Assembly: GCA_964437365.1 (NCBI GenBank)
Contig: CAYTGM010000039.1
Span: forward strand, 1-22,053
Origin: CAYTGM01 sp964437365
Lineage (GTDB): Bacteria; Sumerlaeota; Sumerlaeia; SLMS01
Reading direction: 5' to 3'
DNA: 22,053 bases
Shown here: positions 1 to 8,657 of the stretch, piece by piece
How positions within the stretch are numbered: position 1 is the stretch's first letter
How the letters are laid out: each line of letters starts with the position of its first letter
Made by a program: the position numbers and the translations under genes
Notes under the pieces: generated by a model
The model's database searches: none
What the model was told of the DNA's origin: nothing
Seen by the model: only the letters and a program-made list of their open reading frames with translations

Positions 1-213
1 CGTATACAGAATACTGATAATTACAAGTACCGCGATAGAGAGAATGGAAAAACATTGGACAATCAGGGAACTAGCATTATTTGCTTCAAGAGATGAACCA
101 ATATACCCGAAACACATACTTGCAAAAACCATCACTAGATATACAGCAATCATAATCATCGACTTTCGATGAAACATTGCAGCATCTTGTATATCCTGAT
201 TGGTTGAGGTCAT
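1..213 (-). CDS. Membrane protein, N-terminal part (runs off window)
   Basis: An open frame on the minus strand starts with ATG at 213 and is still open at base 1, giving 71 residues of a longer protein. It begins with a short polar stretch (MTSTNQDIQDAAMFHRK) followed by two strongly hydrophobic segments at about residues 19-40 and 48-70, separated by a short Ser/Asn-rich loop. This predicts an integral inner-membrane protein. A GGGA lies about 9-12 bases upstream of the ATG. I do not recognise the family. The 246 bp between this start and the next gene's stop hold no gene that I can see. Confidence 0.55.
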   Translation of the reverse strand, partial: MTSTNQDIQDAAMFHRKSMIMIAVYLVMVFASMCFGYIGSSLEANNASSLIVQCFSILSIAVLVIISILYT

Positions 214-459
214 ACTTTTATTTCCCAAATAAATACTCAAGGCCATAGGAGCGAAGGTGCAGGTTACGGCGCAATTGAAAAAGAGTTGCCAGGCTTTGTT
301 AGAGTCCAAGCTCAAGCTTCGCCTCGAGCAACAATTACATTTCTTTGATCTTCAATGAATCTATAGAGATGCAAGAAAATCTGTTTTAAAGCTTTCTAAA
401 TAAGACAGATTGAGTATTCCATCTTCCTCGACTGTTCTACACCGAGTTGAATGATGAAC

Positions 460-837
460 CTAGTTTACCTCATGAATATATTTCATATACTCATCATATA
501 CATCGTCATCGATTTCCACGTCTCGATTACCTCCGTAGAGTCGGTCATTTAAATCTTTTCGAGGCCCCGAGATCCAATAACGATCTCCTGATTCCACTTC
601 GAAATAGTTTGCCTTAAACCCGGTTCCCTTGAGACTTTTGAATCTCTTGCCTCGATAGTAGACCGTCTTGCCAGTCTTTGAAAAATAAACACGGCCGATT
701 CTGGCATCACCTTCCAACCCCTCTGACTTGTCTTCGATATACATGATGCGAGACCGTACGAGCTTAAACTCCGCCGGAAGCTCTTCATCATTCTGTGCCT
801 GTTCTTGTGGCTTTCCCATGTGTCTGCCCCATCTCAT
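460..837 (-). CDS. Small conserved protein of unknown function (often mislabelled as DXP synthase)
   Basis: Protein of 125 residues with no signal peptide or membrane segment. The core is strongly patterned: SRIMYIE at about 29-35, ARIGRVYFSKTGKTVYYRG at 45-63, and YWISGP at 87-92, with an acidic tail. I recognise it as a small family, widespread in bacteria, that databases often label 1-deoxy-D-xylulose-5-phosphate synthase. It is far too short for that enzyme and lacks its thiamine-diphosphate domains, so the label should not be carried over. The core looks like a small beta-rich domain. The start codon overlaps the stop of the upstream oxidoreductase as ATGA, and a GGAGGGG ribosome site lies inside that gene's 3' end, so the two are translationally coupled. 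An in-frame ATG at codon 7 is a possible alternative start. Confidence 0.8.
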   Translation of the reverse strand: MRWGRHMGKPQEQAQNDEELPAEFKLVRSRIMYIEDKSEGLEGDARIGRVYFSKTGKTVYYRGKRFKSLKGTGFKANYFEVESGDRYWISGPRKDLNDRLYGGNRDVEIDDDVYDEYMKYIHEVN

Positions 838-1844
838 TGATCATACCCCTCCAGCACGTTCTTTCCGATCACCTTGCCACTTTCCTGAAGCTTATGAGCT
901 TTGATTAATGTCTCAGCGCTTATCTTTCCCAGGTTCTGATTCATGTTGGAGATCAGCTCACCTTTGTCTATCATTTCAGAAACCTTGTTCAAGAGCTTGT
1001 GCTGCTCGTCCATATCCTCAAGGTGATGCATGGGGCGTGCGAACATGTATTCCCAACTGAAGCTGAGAGCCTTTGGTTTACCGGGCTTGATATCAAGAGT
1101 CTCGGGATCGTCTATAAAGGCCACATGACCACGAGGTTTTGTGAGTTCGAAGATCGCAGAAAGATGCTGATCCGTGCCTGTAAGGGAGGCGACATATTTC
1201 GGCTGATGCCCAAGACCCTTTAATTGATCGACAAGTGATTCGTGATGATTGATGACGTGATCAGCCCCCATCTTTTGAACCCACTCGACAGTTTCGGGTC
1301 GTGATGCCGTAGCGATGACCGTGAGGCCGGTCAGTTGCTTCGCCAGCTGGATGAGTATAGATCCAACTCCGCCGGCTCCTCCAATAATGAGGATGCTGTC
1401 TGAGGAAAGTTCATAGGCATGAACGCGCAGACAATCAAAGAGGAGCTCCCAGGCCGTTATAGACGTTAGCGGGAGAGCCGCTGCTTCCGCGAAACCAAGA
1501 GAAGTGGGCTTCTTCCCAACGATTCGCTCATCCACAACGTGCAGCTCGGCATTCGTTCCGGGTCGTGTGATATCGCCCGCATAGAAGACCTCATCGCCCG
1601 GTTTGAAGAGAGTGACCTCAGAACCAACCTCTTTCACGATACCTGCAGCGTCGTAGCCAATAATCTTTGTGCCACTTTCCGGTGCCATCCTGGTCCGTAC
1701 TTTTGTGTCCACGGGGTTGACGGAAATGCCGCGGATCTCGACAAGAAGATCTCTCGGTCCGGGGGTTGGGGCTTCCGTCTCAAAATCGATGAGCGCGTCC
1801 GGAGCATCGATGGGTCCTGTCTGTTTATAGCCAACTGCCTTCAT
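834..1844 (-). CDS. Zinc-type alcohol dehydrogenase-like / quinone oxidoreductase-like protein
   Basis: A 336-residue medium-chain dehydrogenase/reductase, probably a cytosolic NAD(P)H-dependent oxidoreductase. The N-terminal GroES-like domain carries VNPVDTKVR (42-50), GYDAAG (63-68) and GDEVFYAG (83-90). The Rossmann fold carries GGAGGVGS (155-162), the nucleotide-binding loop. The overall pattern fits the 'zinc-binding alcohol dehydrogenase family' subgroup (TIGR02817-like), whose members act like quinone or enone reductases and usually lack the structural zinc-binding Cys cluster; no such cluster is present here. Length is normal. It is the first gene of a two-gene operon, and its stop overlaps the next start. 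The substrate cannot be read from the sequence. Confidence 0.9.
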   Translation of the reverse strand: MKAVGYKQTGPIDAPDALIDFETEAPTPGPRDLLVEIRGISVNPVDTKVRTRMAPESGTKIIGYDAAGIVKEVGSEVTLFKPGDEVFYAGDITRPGTNAELHVVDERIVGKKPTSLGFAEAAALPLTSITAWELLFDCLRVHAYELSSDSILIIGGAGGVGSILIQLAKQLTGLTVIATASRPETVEWVQKMGADHVINHHESLVDQLKGLGHQPKYVASLTGTDQHLSAIFELTKPRGHVAFIDDPETLDIKPGKPKALSFSWEYMFARPMHHLEDMDEQHKLLNKVSEMIDKGELISNMNQNLGKISAETLIKAHKLQESGKVIGKNVLEGYDQ

Positions 1845-2005
1845 CGCATACCGCCTTTTACATGAATGGTGATGATCGAAGAGTTAGCCTGAGAGGTGAT
1901 TTGGAGTCCACCTTGAAATGAGGAGACAGAGAGAAAAGAGGTTTCTTCATCGGGCGTTCCGATTTTCTTGAATATCATGAACCTCTTTTCTGTAGATATC
2001 CATGA

Positions 2006-2010
2006 AAGGA
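2006..2010 (+). promoter_or_regulatory. Ribosome binding site that sets the start at 2019
   Basis: AAGGA sits 8 bases before ATG at 2019. The longer open frame from a TTG at 1968, or from ATG at 1977, has no comparable site, so the shorter start is preferred. Confidence 0.55.
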
Positions 2011-2018
2011 TAACTCTG

Positions 2019-2300
2019 ATGTTTGGAACATTCATTCTACTGACACTCACCGCTTTTGTCTTCTCTCTTCGCAGAGAGAGCTTTGCCGGATCGTACTTTC
2101 GGCTGTGCCTGCTGATCGGTGTCTTTAGTGCTTTCTTCTATACAATCATCAGGTTTGAAGAAGCGACGTTCGATAGCTTTAGTGCTGTGGCGGTAGGTGG
2201 CTTTATCATGTCATCGATTGCGATCGGTGTCATCAACCCCCCGCATTTCTCTGGAACCAGAGAAGGAGTTCGTCCTGAGGCAGATAATAATCTCTCTTGA
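2019..2300 (+). CDS. Small three-helix membrane protein, function unknown
   Basis: With the start at 2019 the product is 93 residues and opens directly with a hydrophobic helix (MFGTFILLTLTAFVFSL). Two more hydrophobic segments follow, at about residues 27-47 and 53-72, and the tail is short and polar. It is probably a small inner-membrane protein. I do not recognise the family. It is divergent from the oxidoreductase operon and lies 55 bp before the DinB-family gene on the same strand, so the two could be co-transcribed. Two earlier in-frame starts exist (TTG 1968, ATG 1977) but lack a good ribosome site. Confidence 0.6.
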   Translation: MFGTFILLTLTAFVFSLRRESFAGSYFRLCLLIGVFSAFFYTIIRFEEATFDSFSAVAVGGFIMSSIAIGVINPPHFSGTREGVRPEADNNLS

Positions 2301-2355
2301 CTCCCCTCGATGAGGAGGCGAAATATTAGCGAAAATCATATCAGGGGATAATCCG

Positions 2356-2823
2356 ATGAAAGATCTTATGCTGTCAGAGGTAGATTTTGTTCACGAGTTC
2401 ATGATGCGCGCCTTGCGCCCACTGGAAGAGGCTGATTCCAACTTTAAACCGACGGAAGAATCTTACTCTGTCGCTGCCCAGGTGATGCATATCGCCCTCA
2501 CCGTTGATTGGTTTCGGGAGGGTGCGTTTGGATCTGGATTCACCATGGATTTTGAGGAACACGATCGACAGGCGAAAGCCTGTACATCGCTGGAAGCAGC
2601 CAAGAAACGTTTTACGGAAGAGATTGAAAAGTTTAAAGAAGAACTCAGTGCAAAAACCGAGGAAGAACTGTGGGAGCATTATCCTGAAGGTTCTATCATT
2701 GAAGGACCCAAAGCAGGGATTGGGTTCAGTCTTGCCGACCACTGTGCCCATCATCGTGGCTCACTGATGGTCTATATTCGCCTCCTTGGCAAGACTCCGG
2801 TAATGCCCTATATGGACATGTAG
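2356..2823 (+). CDS. DinB/YfiT-like family protein
   Basis: A 155-residue, mostly helical protein that fits the DinB-like four-helix-bundle superfamily, whose members bind a metal through three spaced histidines and include thiol-dependent transferases. Candidate ligands are His45 in QVMHIAL near the start of helix 2, and His129 and His133 in the conserved C-terminal motif DHCAHHRG; that motif followed by a hydrophobic helix and a Pro-rich end is typical. The start has a strong AGGGGA site 5-10 bases upstream. There is no signal peptide, so it acts in the cytosol. The name comes from the DNA-damage gene of Bacillus but does not imply a role in DNA repair. The partner thiol and substrate are unknown. 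Confidence 0.85.
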   Translation: MKDLMLSEVDFVHEFMMRALRPLEEADSNFKPTEESYSVAAQVMHIALTVDWFREGAFGSGFTMDFEEHDRQAKACTSLEAAKKRFTEEIEKFKEELSAKTEEELWEHYPEGSIIEGPKAGIGFSLADHCAHHRGSLMVYIRLLGKTPVMPYMDM

Positions 2824-2836
2824 GCAGGAATAAAAA

Positions 2837-2861
2837 GCCGGGACTTGAATCAAGTCCCGGC
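2837..2861 (-). terminator. Intrinsic terminator, strongest in the minus direction
   Basis: An 11-bp perfect GC-rich stem (GCCGGGACTTG with its complement) closes a 3-base loop. Read on the minus strand it is followed by TTTTT, a classic terminator about 30 bp after the stop of the large beta-helix gene. On the plus strand the tail is only TTCAC, so it may also weakly stop transcription of the DinB-family gene, whose stop is 14 bp away. Confidence 0.85.
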
Positions 2862-2891
2862 TTCACTACTTAGTTAAGGGTTTATTCGAGA

Positions 2892-5800
2892 TCAGTTACT
2901 ATCGCAGGTCTCTGTATTTGACGCTGAGTCGTAAGTCAATGAACCGCCCGTGACACTATCCACACAGACAGTAAAGGAAATACCTCCCTTCGCCGTCGCA
3001 GAGGTATCAAGGACCGCAACTCCACTGCTGTTTGTTGTCTGGACAACCGTCTCACTGTAGGTACCCGAGAAAGTTGCCGTCACGGTTACGCCGTTCACAG
3101 GTGCGCCATTGTTATCGAGCACTGTGATGGTGGCTCGGCCACGCTTCTTGCCCTGCCCTGCGTCAACGAGACTTGGGACAATGGAGCTGACAGACATCGT
3201 TGTTGCTGCCCCACTGCTTTGAGGTGTGGCAAATTCCTCATCGGAAGCAATGCCTTCGTTCGAGGATGTGTCGACAGCAGATATACGATAATAGTAAGTT
3301 GTACCATTCGTCACGTTTGTATCGGTGTAGTTACTGGGAACGATACCACTTGCAAGCAATGTGTAGCCGTTCGTACTGGTGAGTGATCGATAGACCTTGT
3401 AGCTGGCAATATCTGATTCGGGGTTATCGGCCCAATCAAGAACAACTTCTCCATCTCCACCTGTCGCGACCACACCCGTTACAATCGAAGGTGGCGTTGT
3501 ATCTGGTCCAGATTCAGGAGTGGCTGATGCTTCGTTGCCGATCAACCCTTCGTTTTGAGAAGTATCAACAGCAGCAACCGCGTAGTAATAAGTCGTACCA
3601 TTGGTCACGGTGGTATCTGTATAGGCGCTGAGAGTCACACTTTGTGCAAGTAATCCATAGCCGGACCCACTGGTTAAAGAACGATAAACATTGTAGCTTG
3701 CCAGGTCAGGTTCGGAATTGTCATCCCAGTCAAGAGCGACTTCACCATCACCACCTGTAGCAACCAGGTTTGTTGGCGATGCGGGAGGAGTTGTGTCACC
3801 ACCGGAACCACCTTCAGATGTAATTGCCATATAGTCAACATAGACAGAATCAAGAGACTGATTTCCACCTGATTGATCCGTATCTGAGACCTTGACGTAG
3901 ATCGTACCAGAAATACTTCCAGGGAATAGATAACTGTCTATAACATTATCATCAGATGACTTGTTAACAGTCAGCATTGGTGTGTAACTGCTGTTATCTG
4001 ACGACCATGAAAAAGTAAAATCATCACCTTCACTGTTAGCATCTCGCCATGCTTCCAGATGGAAGGCATGAGAAGTTCCAGCAGGAACATCGAAGGTCCA
4101 CACATGATCCAGTTGACTGAAGCGATTTGATGGAGGACCACCACCGCTGACGGACTCCGTGAGCACTTCGGCCACATTGTCTGATATATGCGTATCAACA
4201 TAAGAACCATTCGTTGATGAGGCGTTGCTGGAGAAGTCAGCCGTCGCAAGGCTTGGTGGTGTTTCAATTGCACCGCCTACATAGCGTATAATGAGTTGCG
4301 GACGCCATGAAGGTGTGCCATGCTCAGCGGTTGCGTAAGCAACATAATCATCTGAGGAATCATCGTTGTCATCCGTTGCCAGGGGATAATGGACACGGAA
4401 CTGAGTCTTTCCGGTCAGGTTAATGAGGCCGAGGTCTGCCTCTTCAAGACGAGCGTAAGCTGTATAGCCATCACCATAGGCAGGCCAGGCAATTTGAGCA
4501 ACATCTTCAGCTGTTCCCGGTGCTTCAAAGTCAGAAGCTTCAAGGGCTGGACTGGTGCCAAAATACCCGGAAGCAACGTCGACTTTCTGGAACCCAGTCC
4601 ATGGATCAGCCACGCCTATCGGTATATTATCACCTACATATTGAGTACGGGAAATACCGATTTGAGCGCGCGTTATGACAGCGTCATCGGGTAGAACAGA
4701 TGTATCAAAGGAAAGAATCGCGCGGTGAGCCTGGTTCTGAATGCTATCACCGATACGCAGAGAGGTTCCCGTGCTGTTAGCAGATCCACCAACTCCAGTA
4801 TCATTTCCGCTCTCCGTTACATAGCCGTCTTCTGAGGCAACGGAGTTCAGGATAATCTGCTCTCCCCATTCATAGGGAGGAAGCGGCGCCGACTGAGCTG
4901 GGTCTGTGCTGTCAGTCATACGAACGTGATCGACTGCGATGGAAGAACCGCTGGCATCTGCTGGGTCGAGACGTACCTTGGTAATCACACCATTGGTTGT
5001 ACTCAGTGCGTCTAGATCAACAAAGTAGTCCTGCATCGATCCGTCAGAGGTAATTGGGAACGTAACAGACTTTGTCTGATCCCAAACGGAATCTGTAGCG
5101 GTAATGAAGTAGAGTTGTGCAAAGTTCCCAACGGTCTGACTCATGCGAACCCATGCATATGGGTATAGATTTGTGTTTACCCAGGTTGAGTCTGAATGAG
5201 CAAAGGCATCGGCACCGGAATCACCAACGAGGTTGCCTCCAGTAACTGCCGCATTAAACCAGTCGACAAAGTTGCTCCATCCTTCGAAGTCGCCGTTTGT
5301 TTCAAAGTCCCACCAGCGCTTTTCATTAACAGTTTCGAACTCAGCTTGAGTGTTGTTGGACATGGTGAAATTGCTCCAGTCCCCGTTTGAGAAGAAGGGA
5401 ATGGGAACATCGATCTCGGTGGTTCCGCGATACATCACGTTGTCAGTAATCGTACCGGTAGAATTTCCATAATGCCCCTGAACAACAGCGTTGCCGTTAT
5501 CAATCCATGGGTCACGGCTGTTATTGTAAAAGGTGTTTCCAGTGACGGTGAGGTTGGTGTGATCACCCTGAGTATTCAGAATGAGCAGTCCCGCGCCATC
5601 ATTGTTATGGATCGTGTTGTTGCGAAATATACAGTTGTCTGTCGAGCCCTCGAAGTCAAAGCCAACACCGTCTGCTGACTGAGCACGGTCGGCATAGGAG
5701 AACTCACAGTCTTCAATGGTAAAGTTCTTAGAGGCCTGAATCATTCCAAGACTGAGGCCCGACCAGACATCGATTCCGCCACTACCTACAGCACGAACGC

Positions 5801-7118
5801 GTCTTGCGTGACCGCCATCAACGTTCAGAAGCGTAAAGGCACCGTACATACAGCTTCCGGCAAAGCTGTCTTCGATAATCAGATTCTTCAGCCGGCTCTT
5901 ATAAAGCTGAGGGTACCAGTATCCCTGAGAAAAAATATGACCTGCTCGAATCGCTGTACAGTTCGTTATGGTCAAACCGTCAAGAAAGGTAACCATCTCG
6001 CTACTATTCCAGGCCTGACCACCCATAAATACACCGGAGGAGTAGGCCATCTCGTAATTATGTTTCGAAGGATCAATGGTTACATCATCCATGTCTTCGA
6101 AATGGCAATTGTCTATGCGGACATCAAAGTTTCCGAGAGGATCCGTCCATTCATACCTCAGAAAGATACCCACTTTCGACGTTTGCATATCCAGGGAATC
6201 GAAGTGAACATGGCTGGGATTATTCCAAACGATACAACGGCCAAACTCCTTGTCGCCTCGAATCCACTTAGGTCGGTCTCCTGTCCCGTACGGAGTAACG
6301 AGGATCGGATCTTGAGCGGTACCCTTTCCGCGGACGTTCATTTCATCCGTGAACGTATCTCCGCGGGCCAGGTTAATACTTTCACCGGGTAAGATTTCAC
6401 GATCACTGAGTTTGACAAAGGATGCCCAGGGAGTTGAAGGACTGGTTCCGTCGTTATTGTCATCCCCGGTACTTGAGCTGATGTAATAATTATTTATCGT
6501 ATTGGTTGAAACGAGTTGGGCGTTGTCCAAAGCGACGTGATAGCCATGAAGTCGAACACGAAAATTGAATCCGTTGAAAGAGGCAAAATCTGAGCTGTTG
6601 AATCCAATAGTGACCGTCGTCCATTCACCTGCTGGCAGATCGAAGTCTTCAAGAGATTCATTCCACGTTGGATGGTAATTCTTTTCAGCGAATGGCGCTG
6701 TCCAGGTGTCGGTTTCTTCGATAAAGAGCGAGGCGCGACTCGTCCCCGTCGTGAGAGGATAGACATCTACCTTGAAGAGGTAGCGGGTATCTGGTGCAAC
6801 GGTTCCCGTCTGTTGAAAGATATGGAAATCATCGGTAGCTCCCCAGAAGGTCTGATTCCCGTCGGTCGTGGGATAAGTTTCCAATCCGCTGAGGTCGTAC
6901 GTCGTGCCAAGACTACCGGCTCCTGCTCCGGCAGTACCCCAGCCATCGACACCAGCGTACCAGTCGTTACTGACTGATAGTCCTGGTGATTCAAAACTGG
7001 GGTTAGAAAGAGGATAAATTGTGTCTCCCTGCACTCCAAGCGGCGCGAACATCAGGCTGAGAAATAAACCGGTGCTTGCGGCGCTTCCTTTCCGGAATGT
7101 CATTAAATGGTTCTTCAT
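2892..7118 (-). CDS. Large secreted right-handed beta-helix protein with DNRLRE-like, FN3 and Ig-like modules
   Basis: A 1408-residue exported protein. Residues 1-31 form a Sec signal peptide. Residues 33-203 are a jelly-roll-like module. About 205-600 form a right-handed parallel beta-helix, opening with YYISSSTGDDNNDGTSP and rich in NCTI/NNTIHNN-type turns, as in pectate-lyase-like proteins. About 601-737 look like a carbohydrate-binding-type module. About 755-948 resemble a DNRLRE domain (LRIGDSI, RAILSFD, RPQLIIRY). About 955-1102 form another beta-sandwich. Two near-identical FN3 domains follow (1108-1201, 1206-1299), then a C-terminal Ig-like (Big-1-type) domain. The function is probably polysaccharide binding or cleavage outside the cell; I see no certain catalytic set. 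The frame extends 48 codons upstream, but the signal peptide and AAGGAAGG site fix the start at 7118. Confidence 0.85.
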   Translation of the reverse strand: MKNHLMTFRKGSAASTGLFLSLMFAPLGVQGDTIYPLSNPSFESPGLSVSNDWYAGVDGWGTAGAGAGSLGTTYDLSGLETYPTTDGNQTFWGATDDFHIFQQTGTVAPDTRYLFKVDVYPLTTGTSRASLFIEETDTWTAPFAEKNYHPTWNESLEDFDLPAGEWTTVTIGFNSSDFASFNGFNFRVRLHGYHVALDNAQLVSTNTINNYYISSSTGDDNNDGTSPSTPWASFVKLSDREILPGESINLARGDTFTDEMNVRGKGTAQDPILVTPYGTGDRPKWIRGDKEFGRCIVWNNPSHVHFDSLDMQTSKVGIFLRYEWTDPLGNFDVRIDNCHFEDMDDVTIDPSKHNYEMAYSSGVFMGGQAWNSSEMVTFLDGLTITNCTAIRAGHIFSQGYWYPQLYKSRLKNLIIEDSFAGSCMYGAFTLLNVDGGHARRVRAVGSGGIDVWSGLSLGMIQASKNFTIEDCEFSYADRAQSADGVGFDFEGSTDNCIFRNNTIHNNDGAGLLILNTQGDHTNLTVTGNTFYNNSRDPWIDNGNAVVQGHYGNSTGTITDNVMYRGTTEIDVPIPFFSNGDWSNFTMSNNTQAEFETVNEKRWWDFETNGDFEGWSNFVDWFNAAVTGGNLVGDSGADAFAHSDSTWVNTNLYPYAWVRMSQTVGNFAQLYFITATDSVWDQTKSVTFPITSDGSMQDYFVDLDALSTTNGVITKVRLDPADASGSSIAVDHVRMTDSTDPAQSAPLPPYEWGEQIILNSVASEDGYVTESGNDTGVGGSANSTGTSLRIGDSIQNQAHRAILSFDTSVLPDDAVITRAQIGISRTQYVGDNIPIGVADPWTGFQKVDVASGYFGTSPALEASDFEAPGTAEDVAQIAWPAYGDGYTAYARLEEADLGLINLTGKTQFRVHYPLATDDNDDSSDDYVAYATAEHGTPSWRPQLIIRYVGGAIETPPSLATADFSSNASSTNGSYVDTHISDNVAEVLTESVSGGGPPSNRFSQLDHVWTFDVPAGTSHAFHLEAWRDANSEGDDFTFSWSSDNSSYTPMLTVNKSSDDNVIDSYLFPGSISGTIYVKVSDTDQSGGNQSLDSVYVDYMAITSEGGSGGDTTPPASPTNLVATGGDGEVALDWDDNSEPDLASYNVYRSLTSGSGYGLLAQSVTLSAYTDTTVTNGTTYYYAVAAVDTSQNEGLIGNEASATPESGPDTTPPSIVTGVVATGGDGEVVLDWADNPESDIASYKVYRSLTSTNGYTLLASGIVPSNYTDTNVTNGTTYYYRISAVDTSSNEGIASDEEFATPQSSGAATTMSVSSIVPSLVDAGQGKKRGRATITVLDNNGAPVNGVTVTATFSGTYSETVVQTTNSSGVAVLDTSATAKGGISFTVCVDSVTGGSLTYDSASNTETCDSN
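3222..3797 (-). repeat. Tandem FN3-domain coding repeat
   Basis: Two successive units of about 94 codons encode near-identical fibronectin type III domains. Each has ATGGDGEV, LDW, an ASY-VYRSLTS block, NGTTYYY and AVDTS-NEG. This points to internal duplication. Confidence 0.75.
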
Positions 7119-7523
7119 GCCACCTTCCTTATCATTATATAGTCTGGGATTTACCTTTTCTTGAGATATCGCCGCGTGCTCTACCCCGTGCAGATCGAGC
7201 GAATGTGGCAAATAAGCAAAACTTAAAGGTATAACCCTAGGATGGCTAAAGACCACGTTCACAATTTCTAAATCAATGTTAATAATTTTGAATAAGTACT
7301 TGATCGTTTAGATAATAGATAATCCAAGGGTTTTTTCCAGCCTTTATTCAGGGTTATCCCTAGCCAAACACCTGGTTTTCCTGATATTCCACCAAGTGCA
7401 TAGGCGAATGACCCCGACTCATGATGGTCGGCTGAGGGGCGTGAAGCGGTGAGTACTAAAGGGAGTGGTTGGCACCACACTCTCTGATTTGAGGGATCTA
7501 CCCGAGGGAATGATGAGGTGTTG
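7119..7523. other. Gene-free 405-bp interval between two exported-protein genes
   Basis: This interval separates the stop of the DUF3300-like gene from the start of the beta-helix gene, both on the minus strand. It must hold the promoter and leader of the beta-helix gene, but no convincing -35/-10 pair stands out. A related motif occurs twice, near 7220-7240 (ATAACCCTAGGATGGC) and 7351-7364 (GGGTTATCCCTAGC). No good terminator follows the DUF3300-like gene; only a 5-bp GTGGT/ACCAC inverted repeat near 7466 is seen. Open frames crossing it have no family features. Confidence 0.5.
7123..7130 (-). promoter_or_regulatory. Ribosome binding site that sets the start at 7118
   Basis: On the minus strand AAGGAAGG lies 4 bases before the ATG at 7118, directly ahead of a signal peptide. 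This rules out the upstream in-frame ATG at 7262. Confidence 0.75.
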
Positions 7524-8657
7524 TTAAGGCGGCCCTGGCCTGCGAGGCCCTGGTCCGCCAGGCCCACCGGGACCTCTGCCCACCGAAGGTCCCACTTTTC
7601 CTCCACCCATCTTCCCGGGACCACCGATGCTGGGTCCGCCTCCCATTTTCATGAAGCGCTGTTGCTTCATTCCGAAGCCCGACCCAAGGCGCTTGTTTCC
7701 CAGGCTCATCTGCTTCTGAAGACGATTGATGGGAAGCTGATTAGAGTTCCATGCCATCCCTGATGAACCCATCGATTTCTGTCTGCCGAAGCCAAAGCCA
7801 CCGCCACTCCCTGACTTACTGACAGCCCCGAAAGGCATTGCTGAAGAGGCTCCCTGTTGGGGAGCTCCCATGGCTCCGAGTTGTGCACCGGCTGAATATT
7901 TCCTGGCATCCTTAGCCACTTCGCCACTCTCAAGAGCTTCCTGAGCCTCGTTCGCAGAATTCTGAACCTCATCAATGTTATCGTTCAGTTCGCTGATATT
8001 TTTATTATAGTCTTCTATGTTCTGATTCAAATCATCGAGCTGCTCTGTATATTCATTCACTGTTTGGCTAAGTTCACCAGCCGACTGACTCATCTTTTCA
8101 ACAGATTCGGATTCGACCTTTACCTGAGGCTGAGGGAGAGAAGGAGGGGAAGCTTTCGCAGAATGATCCTTTCCATGTGTAGACATGTATTGCTGAGGCC
8201 TCAGATCTGTGGGAACGAGATTTTGATTCTTTCGATACTCGTCGATAATCTGATACGTGCCTGCCGGATCTTTCTCGGCATATAAACCTGTGACCTGAGT
8301 TGCTAATGGATTTTCTGTGAGAGTCTGAAAAAGCTCTGGATATTCACCATAGATATATGCCGCAGCTGAATTGAAGTTCTGATCGTCAGGATGCGCCTGT
8401 TTAATGAGAAGTAAGGGTGTATACCTTGAGGCGCTGAAAACTGCGTCTAGAACGTCATCAGGATAGGCCGCAAGAGATCCGAGCAGTTCTCGGCGATCCT
8501 GATCGGTAACCTGCAAAAGGATATTTTCCGCCTGCTCGATTAATTGCTCGTCCAGGACTGGCTGACCAGCAGACGCTGGGGGTGCTGGCTGAGCAAAGGC
8601 CTGATGGTTCAGGGAGAGCGCGCTCATGAGAAAAACGAAGAGAAATAGCTTCTTCAT
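7524..8657 (-). CDS. Exported DUF3300-like protein with coiled coil and Gly-rich tail
   Basis: A 377-residue protein. Residues 1-22 are a signal peptide (cleavage after AFA). Residues about 53-145 resemble DUF3300: RRELLGSLAAYPDDVLDAVF matches the family's pattern of a Leu-rich start, A-YPD and an Ala/Ser-rich helix, and a second stretch (PELFQTLTENPLATQ) matches its later half. Residues about 185-250 are a highly polar coiled coil rich in Glu, Asn and Asp (ELNDNIDEVQNSANEAQEAL). The remainder is a low-complexity Gly/Met/Pro/Arg tail ending GPGGPGGPGPRRPGPP. GAGGA-type ribosome binding is seen about 9 bases upstream. It is probably periplasmic or surface-located. DUF3300 has no established function, and the match is by eye. 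Confidence 0.7.
   Translation of the reverse strand: MKKLFLFVFLMSALSLNHQAFAQPAPPASAGQPVLDEQLIEQAENILLQVTDQDRRELLGSLAAYPDDVLDAVFSASRYTPLLLIKQAHPDDQNFNSAAAYIYGEYPELFQTLTENPLATQVTGLYAEKDPAGTYQIIDEYRKNQNLVPTDLRPQQYMSTHGKDHSAKASPPSLPQPQVKVESESVEKMSQSAGELSQTVNEYTEQLDDLNQNIEDYNKNISELNDNIDEVQNSANEAQEALESGEVAKDARKYSAGAQLGAMGAPQQGASSAMPFGAVSKSGSGGGFGFGRQKSMGSSGMAWNSNQLPINRLQKQMSLGNKRLGSGFGMKQQRFMKMGGGPSIGGPGKMGGGKVGPSVGRGPGGPGGPGPRRPGPP

Noticed and set aside
460..837. Label '1-deoxy-D-xylulose-5-phosphate synthase' for the 125-residue protein
   Set aside because: The true enzyme is over 600 residues with thiamine-diphosphate and transketolase domains, none of which are present.
1841..2050. Minus-strand frame of 69 codons overlapping the start of the small membrane protein gene
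   Set aside because: It has no recognisable features and conflicts with the plus-strand gene, which has a good ribosome site and clear membrane helices.
5808..6392. Open frame of 194 codons on the plus strand
   Set aside because: It lies antisense to the beta-helix domain of the large exported protein, has no family features or ribosome site, and its composition follows from the opposite strand.
7268..7624. Minus-strand frame of 118 codons reaching from the DUF3300-like gene's tail into the intergenic gap
   Set aside because: Its first third is the Gly-rich tail read in another phase and the rest shows no domain; no ribosome site supports it.
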